Source: JAGOUN01 sp040389005
GTDB lineage: Bacteria > Pseudomonadota > Gammaproteobacteria > JAGOUN01
Length of the DNA stretch: 27,256 nt
Assembly: GCA_040389005.1 (NCBI GenBank)
Contig: JAZKAS010000037.1
Location: 1-27,256 of the forward strand
Direction of reading: 5' to 3'
Positions 1 to 7,983 of the stretch are shown here, piece by piece; the first letter of the stretch is position 1, and the number at the start of each line of letters is the position of its first letter. Both the position numbers and the translations under genes were made by a program. A model generated the notes under the pieces. That model saw only the letters and a program-made list of their open reading frames with translations. It was not told the DNA's origin and ran no database searches.

Positions 1-1398
1 CTTTATATGGATGTCTTTTTTTACCATCACCATTTTTTAGCTTGGAACCTTACTCCAGCTCCTTACTTTTTCCCTGATATGTTGATATTTTTTATCTTGG
101 AAATTTTAAGTGAACATAATATATTTTTTTGTATTATTGCATACGGTGTTATTCAATATGCGCTGCTATTATTTTTATCACAAAAAATAGCCACTGCTCT
201 ATTAAAAGGTAGTCAAGCCTATTATCTAATTTTCAGCGTATTATTGCTTACGCTTATTTTTTTGGTAATTCCTGCGCAAGACTGTTATCGCTTTGCGATA
301 CGCGCCACTTATCATTTTAGCGAAATCATTAACGGATTAATTTTATTATTGCTTTTATTTTACTTATTACAAAATTTGACATCTAAAAAATTACCTCTAG
401 CAATTGGGGTTTTGTCACTATTAAGCTCAGCCTCTGATCCATTGTTTATGATACAATTTTGCATGCCAGTATTGCTACTTATGTTGATTATTCAGCCGCG
501 TTTACTGATAGGCAGGTGCGGCATATTTCTGTTAATGGGAATACTTTTTGGATGCGTTATGCGGCATTATTTTTCAAAAAATATTGAAATTGAATATATG
601 TATTTTGATCCATTGAATTTCTATGTAAGACTAAAAGTATTAATTAACAAGGCGCTTCCATTATTATTGCAGCGCCATCATTACTTAGGTAGTGCAACCC
701 TTGCGTTTTATGTAGCATTGATTATTCAGCTTGCTTTTCAGAGAAATTTTAATGCATTAAATCTTCTTCGGCTATTTATCGTTATATCGGTATTTGCGAC
801 ATTGCTGTGTGTGTCTCTAGTTGAAACGAACGGTTCTGTTTTTCAAAGATATATACTGAATTTTTATTTTTTTTCGTTAGTTTTTTGTTGGTTACCTTTT
901 GCATCAATTTTAGAGAGAAGAAGCGTGCTTAAAATCGTGCGAGTTCTTTTTATCTTTTCAATAGGGGTTAGTATATATTTAACCATAAAACCCTATGAAA
1001 AATGGCGTTGGGAATACTATCCGTTATTAGTAACCTGCGTTGATGATGGTATTGTTCATTACAATAAAATTCATAATGAGCATATACAGTATGGCATTGC
1101 AAGTTATTGGCAAGCGGGCGTTATTACTTCACTTTCAAAGACGGGATTGCGAGTAACAGAGCTGGATAATTTTCTAAAGTCACGTTCTTGGATTAATAAT
1201 CCTGAAATGCTTAGAGAAAATTACGACTTTGCAGTCATTGCTCTACCAGGAAACCGAATACAAACAGCTTCTAAAAACATTTTAAGCATCAGTTTAATTG
1301 AAAAAAATAATGGAAAACCGACTTCTACATTTCAGTGTAATAATGAAGCAATTATAATGATTTATGGAGAAAATAAATTACATCTATCTCAAGAATAA
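1..1398 (+). CDS. Multi-pass membrane protein, probable GT-C-like glycosyltransferase or glycan protein, 5' partial
   Basis: The reading frame is open from base 1, and the first ATG (base 7) has no room for a ribosome binding site. The first residues (W-N-L-T-P-A-P-Y-F-F-P-D) look like an extracytoplasmic loop after a first membrane helix, not a protein start. I therefore read the gene as truncated by the window edge. The visible 463 residues hold about nine to ten hydrophobic segments, then a soluble C-terminal stretch from about residue 335 to 463. That layout matches polytopic sugar transferases with a periplasmic tail. No catalytic motif is certain because the usual first-loop acidic motif would lie upstream. 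The stop overlaps the convergent gene at 1389 by 10 bases. Function is inferred only from topology and from the glycan genes next to it. Confidence 0.7.
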   Translation, partial: LYMDVFFYHHHFLAWNLTPAPYFFPDMLIFFILEILSEHNIFFCIIAYGVIQYALLLFLSQKIATALLKGSQAYYLIFSVLLLTLIFLVIPAQDCYRFAIRATYHFSEIINGLILLLLLFYLLQNLTSKKLPLAIGVLSLLSSASDPLFMIQFCMPVLLLMLIIQPRLLIGRCGIFLLMGILFGCVMRHYFSKNIEIEYMYFDPLNFYVRLKVLINKALPLLLQRHHYLGSATLAFYVALIIQLAFQRNFNALNLLRLFIVISVFATLLCVSLVETNGSVFQRYILNFYFFSLVFCWLPFASILERRSVLKIVRVLFIFSIGVSIYLTIKPYEKWRWEYYPLLVTCVDDGIVHYNKIHNEHIQYGIASYWQAGVITSLSKTGLRVTELDNFLKSRSWINNPEMLRENYDFAVIALPGNRIQTASKNILSISLIEKNNGKPTSTFQCNNEAIIMIYGENKLHLSQE

Positions 1399-2897
1399 GG
1401 GCCGCTTGTTTGAAAATTTAACCTAATAATTTCTCGCCAGCGACTAGGGTCATTAAGGTTTCCTCGCGTTATCTTTCGAATAGAATTGTAATAATTATAT
1501 AACAATGGATCGGTTAAGAGATTTTTATTAAGAAAAAGACTTTGTGTATAATTTTCTGGTAACGCTCTCGCAAAATGCCCAATGCGCCATTTTGCATCTT
1601 TTTTTGCTGGAAGATGGGAAAGTAAAGGGTCAGTCAACGCGCATTTATCAAGATAATGTCTTCCTGGCCCTTTGTTTAATGCCATTGCGCCGATGAAGGC
1701 GCAAGCAATTTGAGGTTTTTCGCCCAACGTTGAAGAGTAAGGAGGCGGTAAAAGACCGGCGCGAGTCTCATTTAAGAGTCCCCATTTTTGAAAATAATAA
1801 CCACGTTCGTCGGCTATACCGTTATTGCTTATTTTTCGATTTTTATAGCTTGAATCGCTTAATAACGTTGTATGTATACTCATCGCGCCCAGTATGCCAA
1901 TAGATAGTGCGAGCATAAGCAGCTGAGGTTTATTTAAATTTGCACGAGCAAGTTGAATTCCGGCAAGTAAAAAAGGCGCTGTCAAAAATCTTCCAGCCAT
2001 AAAATCACCACCAATATAAACAATATACATCAAGTACAATATTATCCCAATAGAGAGCAGTGCATTGAAAATTCCATTACGAAGGCCAGCATAAGTGCCA
2101 AAGAAAATCATAAAGAGAATTAATGGATCTCGATTCACAGCATCAATTAGATAAATAAAGCCTTGTGAAATACGCTCATCAATCGGTATGCCATTTCCCA
2201 GCTTGGCATACGCGGTATTGGGAAATAAAAACCCATAATAATACAAAGAAAAAATTGTCCAGATAAGGGCAGGAAGAATACCAATTAATATTGATCGCGC
2301 AAGAATGGTAGGCGTTTTAATATTACAGATGATAACCCATAAAGTTATTGGAAATAGAAGTAGTATTAAGTCCTCTCGACAAAGAAACAAACAGGAATAG
2401 CATAAAAAATAATTCAAAAGATAAATTTGTGTTTTTTCTTTTGTTGCTTTAATTGCGGATAGTACTAAAAAAATTATAAGCAAGTGAGAAAGTGGATTTT
2501 CTAACCCTGAGGTAGCGAAGTCTATATAGGATTTAGAAAGTATAAATGCACATGCTACAAGAGTGACGTTAAGTATATTTTTTGAGAATTTTGAAACAAA
2601 TAACCAAAAAACTAATGATGACGTCCCTATGCATAAAAGAAAAGTAGCGACATAGATATTTCTAATAACAAAAGTTACTCCAGACAGTAATAGAAACCAT
2701 AGCGGGTGAGTATAGGCTTGAACTCGTTCATCAATATTAAAATTTGGCCCATAGCCATTAATAAAATTTAAGGCTGTTGTTAAAGTGATATTAGCATCAT
2801 CAGTAATCCAGGTCGTACGAATTAACTCAATAAAAAAAATCAAAAATAGGCCTATAAAAATTGATTTTTTATTTGCTTGTAAGTAAGAAGTATCCAT
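1389..2897 (-). CDS. AftB-like GT-C membrane glycosyltransferase (paralogue A, intact DD motif)
   Basis: This 502-residue protein has a first membrane helix (about residues 12-30) followed at once by T-D-D-A-N-I-T-L with Asp33 and Asp34. A G-Y-G-P-N-F-N-I-D-E-R-V-Q-A-Y-T-H-P-L-W block comes next. This is the first-loop signature of GT-C enzymes related to mycobacterial arabinosyltransferase AftB, which take sugar from a polyprenyl-phosphate donor on the periplasmic face. Multiple further helices follow, then a C-terminal periplasmic part with a DERGYY block, TDPLL, WRIGH and ITRG motifs typical of these proteins. The start lies 13 bases after the stop of its tandem paralogue, so the two are probably cotranscribed. 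The 3' end overlaps the convergent upstream gene. With UbiA, DprE1 and DprE2 nearby, arabinose is the likeliest sugar; substrate and acceptor are inference. Confidence 0.8.
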   Translation of the reverse strand: MDTSYLQANKKSIFIGLFLIFFIELIRTTWITDDANITLTTALNFINGYGPNFNIDERVQAYTHPLWFLLLSGVTFVIRNIYVATFLLCIGTSSLVFWLFVSKFSKNILNVTLVACAFILSKSYIDFATSGLENPLSHLLIIFLVLSAIKATKEKTQIYLLNYFLCYSCLFLCREDLILLLFPITLWVIICNIKTPTILARSILIGILPALIWTIFSLYYYGFLFPNTAYAKLGNGIPIDERISQGFIYLIDAVNRDPLILFMIFFGTYAGLRNGIFNALLSIGIILYLMYIVYIGGDFMAGRFLTAPFLLAGIQLARANLNKPQLLMLALSIGILGAMSIHTTLLSDSSYKNRKISNNGIADERGYYFQKWGLLNETRAGLLPPPYSSTLGEKPQIACAFIGAMALNKGPGRHYLDKCALTDPLLSHLPAKKDAKWRIGHFARALPENYTQSLFLNKNLLTDPLLYNYYNSIRKITRGNLNDPSRWREIIRLNFQTSGPYS

Positions 2898-2910
2898 TTT
2901 TAGCCTATGT

Positions 2911-4443
2911 CTAATTTTTGTTAGCGGTGATTTTGATTGTATAAGAATTTTTAAAGTTTACTTTAAAAATTTCTTTCCAACGGTTGCGACTATTAAGATC
3001 GCCACGGGTTATTATTCGAATAGAGTCATAATAATCATGTATTTCTGAATCTGTGAGTAAATTTTTATTGAGAGCGACACTTTCTATATAATTTTCAGGT
3101 AAGGCGCGAACAGCACTTCCAATGCGCCATGACGTACCTGTTTTTTTTACAAAAAAATGAGCAAGCAGTGGATCTGTTAAAGCGCACGTATCTAAGTAAT
3201 GTGTTCCTGGTCCAGACTTAAGCGCATGCTGTCCAATATGATTGCAAAATGCTTGTAGTTGGCCTTCCTTAAAATCCCATTCGGTAGGAAAAAAATAGGT
3301 TCTATCAGAATTCAGAAGGCCAAATTTTTTAAAATAATAACCACGTTCGTCAGCTATTCCATTAGTGCTAATTTTTATATTACTAAAGCTAGCATTGCTA
3401 AAAATAGTTGAGTTGACGCTCATTATGCTTAAAGTTCCAATGCATATGGCGAATATTATTAATTGTAGTTTATTAAAATTTATACGCGACAAAAGAATGA
3501 CAGAAAGAAAGAAGGGGGCGCTTAATAAGCGTCCTGCCATAAAATCCCCACCCATAAACACAATATAGAGTATATATAGAATTATCCCAATTGAGAGTAT
3601 TGCGTTAAAAATCCCATTGCGTAGACCAAGGCCAATGGCAATAAAAATAGTTGAAATAGTTAAGGGGTCTCTATTCACTATGTCAATGAGATAGATTATC
3701 CCTTGAGTTAACCGTTCGCCCAATGGAATGCTGATGCTGAGCCAGGCATAGGTGGGGGTTGAAAATAATAAACCATAATAATAAAGTGAAAAAATTGCCC
3801 AGAAAATTGCAGGAAGCCCTCCTATTAACATTGAACAGATAATCGAAGATGGTCTTTTATAATTCTGCGCAAGGATAAACAGGGTCAGAGGGGAAAAAAG
3901 CAATATTAAGTCAGGTCGGCAAAGATACAGCAATGATAGACATAAAAAATAACACAGCATAGAAGTTGTCGTTCTTTGTGTTCCTATTTTAATTGCGCAT
4001 AACACCAAAAAAATGATTAACAAGTAAGAAAGTGGGTATTCTAATCCTGAAGTGGAAAAATCCACAAATGCTTTTGAAAGTATGAGCGCACATGCTAACA
4101 CAATAGCTGTGATTGTATTTTTTGTAAATTTTGTTAAAAATAACCAGAAAACTATTAATGAAATACTAATGGAAAGTATATATGTGGCTAAATAGACGCT
4201 TCTAAAAATATAAGTTGCTCCAGATAGCAAGAGAAACCAAAAGGGGTGGGTGTAACCTTGCACTCTTTCGTCGATATTGAATGTTGGTCCATAGCCATGG
4301 ATAAAATTTAATACGGTAACTAAAGTGATATTAGCAATATCGCTGATCCACGCAGTGCGGACTAACTCAATTAAAAAAAGTATTAGTAGCCCTGTATAAA
4401 AGATTTTTTGTTGATGTTCGAGTGGTTTTGGCGGGTTCGTCAT
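2911..4443 (-). CDS. AftB-like GT-C membrane glycosyltransferase (paralogue B, altered DD motif)
   Basis: This is a tandem paralogue of the gene at 1389-2897, similar along its whole length: first-loop ERVQGYTHP block, DERGYYF block, TDPLL, WRIG and ITRG motifs. An upstream ATG at 4575 would add 44 residues and run into the divergent gene. The ATG at 4443 is preferred because AAGGA precedes it by six bases and it matches the paralogue's start, giving 510 residues. The first loop reads S-D-I-A where paralogue A reads T-D-D-A: Asp35 is kept but the second Asp is Ile36 (ATT, 4336-4338). In GT-C enzymes this acidic pair sits in the catalytic site. The protein may therefore have a different donor or acceptor, or may be weakened. 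It is read from a divergent promoter region shared with the 4567 gene. Confidence 0.8.
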   Translation of the reverse strand: MTNPPKPLEHQQKIFYTGLLILFLIELVRTAWISDIANITLVTVLNFIHGYGPTFNIDERVQGYTHPFWFLLLSGATYIFRSVYLATYILSISISLIVFWLFLTKFTKNTITAIVLACALILSKAFVDFSTSGLEYPLSYLLIIFLVLCAIKIGTQRTTTSMLCYFLCLSLLYLCRPDLILLFSPLTLFILAQNYKRPSSIICSMLIGGLPAIFWAIFSLYYYGLLFSTPTYAWLSISIPLGERLTQGIIYLIDIVNRDPLTISTIFIAIGLGLRNGIFNAILSIGIILYILYIVFMGGDFMAGRLLSAPFFLSVILLSRINFNKLQLIIFAICIGTLSIMSVNSTIFSNASFSNIKISTNGIADERGYYFKKFGLLNSDRTYFFPTEWDFKEGQLQAFCNHIGQHALKSGPGTHYLDTCALTDPLLAHFFVKKTGTSWRIGSAVRALPENYIESVALNKNLLTDSEIHDYYDSIRIITRGDLNSRNRWKEIFKVNFKNSYTIKITANKN

Positions 4444-4566
4444 AGTCTTCCTTAGATAGATGAGGTAGTATATATAATCGAAGTTAGTGATGCTATATAT
4501 AACCGTAGCATGCATATAAAATAAACATTTAGACAAAGCTTCTTCACTGAAGTTTTGAGAGAATCT
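4444..4566. promoter_or_regulatory. AT-rich divergent promoter region of two membrane-protein transcripts
   Basis: The region between two diverging genes is very AT-rich. It holds TATAAT at 4473-4478 and TGCTATATA (an extended -10-like string) at 4491-4499, both on the plus strand, without a convincing -35 box. A 6-bp inverted repeat, ATGCTA (4490-4495) and TAGCAT (4506-4511), could be an operator. These matches are short and could arise by chance in AT-rich sequence. Confidence 0.3.
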
Positions 4567-6120
4567 ATGAGACAAAAATACAACCCAGTAAATTTTTTAT
4601 ATTACTTAGATTTTCTATTAAGTTTTTTAATACCCATGTCTTTAGTTGCAAACTTTACGCTCAATCATTTTTATGTATATGGAGGGTATATTGAAGATAG
4701 TGGTTGGCTAGCTTATCTAATGACGCATGCAATTTCTTGGCCTTTACAAAATCCTCCTATTTTAATAGGTAAATTTGGCGAAAGTTTTTTTGGCATCCAT
4801 TTTTCTCTTGCGTTTTATGTAACGTCTTTTTTGTTTTATTTAAGTAATATTTTTTTTCATTTACCTTATATAATTTTTTTTAGTTTTTTGCAGGGGCTTT
4901 GGTTTGGATTGCTGTCTCTTGCGTGTTACTCGCTTTTTATTCAATGCCCTCAAAAAAAATTACAAGTGCTATTAGCGTTTTTGTTTTCAATGTTAGTCAT
5001 GGTGAATGGTATTTCTTTGGCTACGGTTGTTTCGTTTCATTTTGAAATTGCTTCTACTGCTTTTTTTCTTTTATTTCTTTCATTGAGAATAAATGGCTAC
5101 GCTAGATTTTGTTATGTGCCGCTTATTTTAGGATTGCTGTTGAGAGAGGATATTGGTCTGCATTACTTTGGCGCATTTATTGTTTTGTCTATTGTGATTT
5201 ATTGGTGGCGTCAAGATCTGCCAAAATTAGATTTTAAATATTTTTTAAAAGTAAGTTGTTTTTGTTTATCATATGCGCTAGTGGCATTTTTTATACAGTA
5301 TTGTTTTTTCCACCCCGGCACTCTTAATAAGATATATTTAGGAGAGGGCTTTTATCAACACGTTAATGTTGAATTTATGCGGCAAAGGATGTGGTTTTTT
5401 CTTTATCATCGATCTTATCTTTATGTTCCAATTTTGATTTCTTTATTTTTGGCAATCATTCGCAGAGATTTATTACAAGCTTCTGGGGTGTTTATTTCTA
5501 CTCCCTGGATAGTGTTTTCTTTTTTTGCGGCATCACCTATGGCAGGAGCCTTAAGTTTTTATTACGCTTTTCCTGTGTTAATGACATTACTTTGGCCAGC
5601 AATTTGTTATGCCTTGAATAAAAGCAATGTACAATTAAAGCGTAGTTTTTTCTCTTATTGGATGGATGCGAGCACTATTGTTGGGCTATCTTTTTTATTA
5701 TTTGTTGGCTTTCATCAGAGTACATTGATCAAACATCAGCATTCGTGGAAAGATTATCCTTGGGAATATTATGAATATCCTTGGGCGAAATTTGGTTTTC
5801 AATGGTTGGGTTACTGGAAAAATACCCAGCATACGTTAGATGCTTTATTTAATGAGCCGCTATTGAAGGATAATTATACGCTTGATCCTTCGGCCGCTGC
5901 GATTGAGTTAGATAAAATTGACAATACTATCTTTTATTATAAGAAAGAACTTTCTTCAGATCAGGCAAGCATGATCAATTATCTTATTTACCGAAAAGAT
6001 ACTTTGACATTTGTGCAGATGATCATTCGGGAAGCCCATTTAACTAAAACCTGTTTTTTAAAAAATACAGATTATAAGATTATAGAAAAAACAGATGCTC
6101 ATCCTGACTTATGTCGCTAA
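4567..6120 (+). CDS. DUF2079-like multi-pass membrane protein, probable GT-C-type transferase
   Basis: The 517-residue protein is hydrophobic over about its first 385 residues, with roughly ten membrane helices, and ends in a soluble tail. The central S-F-H-F-E block followed by a helix and L-L-R-E-D-I-G is the hallmark I associate with DUF2079 membrane proteins, where a fuller form is FHxE...KED. An acidic Glu-Asp pair occurs in the first loop (Y-I-E-D-S-G-W), as expected for GT-C enzymes. An upstream TTG at 4555 is possible. The ATG at 4567 has GAGAGA just before it and is preferred. The 3' end overlaps the convergent UbiA gene by 12 bases. A role in moving a lipid-linked sugar is inferred from the family type and the neighbours; no substrate can be read from the sequence. 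Confidence 0.7.
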   Translation: MRQKYNPVNFLYYLDFLLSFLIPMSLVANFTLNHFYVYGGYIEDSGWLAYLMTHAISWPLQNPPILIGKFGESFFGIHFSLAFYVTSFLFYLSNIFFHLPYIIFFSFLQGLWFGLLSLACYSLFIQCPQKKLQVLLAFLFSMLVMVNGISLATVVSFHFEIASTAFFLLFLSLRINGYARFCYVPLILGLLLREDIGLHYFGAFIVLSIVIYWWRQDLPKLDFKYFLKVSCFCLSYALVAFFIQYCFFHPGTLNKIYLGEGFYQHVNVEFMRQRMWFFLYHRSYLYVPILISLFLAIIRRDLLQASGVFISTPWIVFSFFAASPMAGALSFYYAFPVLMTLLWPAICYALNKSNVQLKRSFFSYWMDASTIVGLSFLLFVGFHQSTLIKHQHSWKDYPWEYYEYPWAKFGFQWLGYWKNTQHTLDALFNEPLLKDNYTLDPSAAAIELDKIDNTIFYYKKELSSDQASMINYLIYRKDTLTFVQMIIREAHLTKTCFLKNTDYKIIEKTDAHPDLCR

Positions 6121-6975
6121 CAGTGAAAATATAGAAACGCCTACCCAAATAACGATGACTAAAATAAGCTGCCAATCTGAAAAAAGCGCATCGGTTGGGG
6201 ATTCGCCGCCATCAAGAGTTTCAACAATAAACCAATATCGAAAAAGTCCATAAAGTACAAAGGGGATGGTCATCACCATTTCTGGTCGTTCTGTCATTAC
6301 AAAAAGACTGTAAAAAAGTAATGCGCCAATTGCCGACATTTGCGCATAGCGATCGACTAACGCAACTGAATAATGCTCAAGGACTTTTCGACCGTCTGAA
6401 CCACTTTTCATTAGCTCTTGACGTCGTTTAATAGCCGCCAAATACAGTGCGAGACAGAGAGTTGTCACGCACATCCATGATGATACTGGGACGTTTAACG
6501 CCATAGCACCGGCATAGACTCGCAATACAAATCCCAGAGCAATACAAAAAATATCAATGACTGGCTGATGCTTCAATATAAACGTATAAGCAAGATTTAA
6601 TAACAAGTAAGTAATAATCACTAAAATAACCTTGGGTTCCACAAAATAACCGAGCGCTAAAACTAGATATAGTAAGCCTAATAGTGTGATTGCTTGAGAA
6701 AGTTTCACTTGGCCCGATGCAAGTGGGCGAGAGAGTGATTTTTTGGGGTGTAGTCGGTCTTGTTCGATATCTCGGATATCATTCACAATATAGGTAGCGG
6801 ATGATGCAATACAAAATAACGCGACGGCAAGGAATGCATGTAACAAAGCGTTGCTGCTTAAAAAATAGCCTGTAAAAAGCAAAGGGGCCAGCACGAAGCC
6901 ATTTTTTATCCATTGTTTAAGGCGCATTAGCTTGATTAGGCCGATTAAAACAGATTTATTATCGTTAAATGACAT
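6109..6975 (-). CDS. ubiA: UbiA-family polyprenyl-phosphate 5-phosphoribosyltransferase (DPPR synthase-like)
   Basis: The protein has 288 residues and about eight membrane helices. It opens with R-L-K-Q-W-I-K-N, the N-terminal signature of decaprenyl-phosphate phosphoribosyltransferases such as mycobacterial Rv3806c. The catalytic Asp-rich motif is N65-D-I-R-D-I-E-Q-D73, followed by R-L-H-P-K-K. A second motif region reads L-K-H-Q-P-V-I-D. This pattern separates it from ubiquinone, heme and menaquinone UbiA enzymes. In the family, it joins PRPP to polyprenyl phosphate at the inner membrane to give polyprenyl-phosphoryl-5-phosphoribose, the first committed step to polyprenyl-phosphoryl-arabinose. 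It has its own minus-strand transcript, divergent from the GT2 gene, with AGGA seven bases before the ATG. DprE1- and DprE2-like genes nearby support this assignment over other UbiA roles. Confidence 0.88.
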   Translation of the reverse strand: MSFNDNKSVLIGLIKLMRLKQWIKNGFVLAPLLFTGYFLSSNALLHAFLAVALFCIASSATYIVNDIRDIEQDRLHPKKSLSRPLASGQVKLSQAITLLGLLYLVLALGYFVEPKVILVIITYLLLNLAYTFILKHQPVIDIFCIALGFVLRVYAGAMALNVPVSSWMCVTTLCLALYLAAIKRRQELMKSGSDGRKVLEHYSVALVDRYAQMSAIGALLFYSLFVMTERPEMVMTIPFVLYGLFRYWFIVETLDGGESPTDALFSDWQLILVIVIWVGVSIFSLLAT

Positions 6976-7018
6976 GTTACAGTCCTATAAGTCGTTGATA
7001 ATGAAAGAGTACACGTCT

Positions 7019-7972
7019 ATGAATTCTACTGCAATTCTAAATGACATAAAAAAAATATCATTAATTGTCCCTTTTTTTAATGAACAATTAAATGTCAACT
7101 ATTTTTTGGGCAAAGTTAAAGAGGTTTTGTTTTCACTTAAAGAGCGTTATGTTTTCGAAATAATAACCATTAATGATGGTAGTAGAGATAATACGCTTGA
7201 TGAATTGTTGAAATACAAAAGCATACATCCTGAAATAAAGATTATTGATTTTTCTCGGAATTTTGGCAAAGAAGCCGCTATCACGGCAGGGATAGACTTT
7301 GCAGAAGGCGACGCAGTAATACCAATTGATTCTGATTTGCAACATCCGCCAGAAACAATACTCAAAATGATAGAACAATGGGAGTTAGGGTTTGAAGTCG
7401 TGCTGGCAAAGCGCGTTGATCGATTAACCGATCATGGCGCGCAAAAATTATCGGCAAAAGCATTTTATGAAGTATCAAAAGCTATTTCTCAAATAGATAT
7501 CCCCGCGGATGTTGGTGATTTTCGATTGATGGATCGCCAAGTAGTTAATGCTTTAAAGCAGATGCAAGAAAAGTGTCGATTTATGAAAGGCATTTTTGCG
7601 TGGGTAGGCTTCAAAACCACGATTGTTGAATACAAAGTAGAAACTCGAAAATATGGAAAATCCAGTTTTAATCTTTGGAAATTGTGGAATTTTGCTCTTG
7701 ATGGAATTACTAGTTTTAGCACCATACCTTTGAGGGTTTGGACATATATTGGCAGTGCAATCTCTCTTTTGGCGCTGATTTATTCAATTTATTTGGTGAT
7801 TAAAACGTTTATATTAGGCATTGATATGCCGGGATATGCGTCGCTCATGGTGGCTATTTTATTTTTATCGGGCGTACAGTTAATCGGAATAGGGGTCTTG
7901 GGTGAATATATAGGTAGGATTTTTATTGAAGTTAAAAATAGGCCTATCTACATTATTAAAAACCTTTATTAA
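7019..7972 (+). CDS. GT2 polyprenyl-phosphate glycosyltransferase (GtrB/DPM1-like)
   Basis: The soluble N-terminal GT2 domain shows V-P-F-F-N-E near residue 20, N-D-G-S near 53 and the metal-binding D-S-D at 104-106 followed by L-Q-H-P-P. Two C-terminal membrane helices end in an L-G-E-Y-I-G-R motif. This layout is typical of GtrB-like and ArnC-like enzymes that move a sugar from a nucleotide donor to polyprenyl phosphate on the cytoplasmic face. Upstream ATG codons at 6932 and 7001 are open. The first lies inside the divergent UbiA gene and the second lacks a ribosome binding site, whereas the ATG at 7019 has GAAAGAG about ten bases before it, so 317 residues are called. It heads a plus-strand operon ending with rlmJ. 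Its sugar is unknown, and it probably feeds one of the GT-C proteins. Confidence 0.85.
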   Translation: MNSTAILNDIKKISLIVPFFNEQLNVNYFLGKVKEVLFSLKERYVFEIITINDGSRDNTLDELLKYKSIHPEIKIIDFSRNFGKEAAITAGIDFAEGDAVIPIDSDLQHPPETILKMIEQWELGFEVVLAKRVDRLTDHGAQKLSAKAFYEVSKAISQIDIPADVGDFRLMDRQVVNALKQMQEKCRFMKGIFAWVGFKTTIVEYKVETRKYGKSSFNLWKLWNFALDGITSFSTIPLRVWTYIGSAISLLALIYSIYLVIKTFILGIDMPGYASLMVAILFLSGVQLIGIGVLGEYIGRIFIEVKNRPIYIIKNLY

Positions 7973-7983
7973 AGGAATAAGAA

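Noticed and set aside
3365..3568. Plus-strand open frame inside the GT-C paralogue B gene
   Set aside because: It lies wholly antisense to a clearly coding frame with conserved motifs and has no ribosome binding site of its own.
6932..7018. Longer N-terminus for the GT2 gene starting at 6932 or 7001
   Set aside because: The first start lies inside the divergent UbiA gene and the second has no ribosome binding site; the GT2 domain begins properly from the ATG at 7019.
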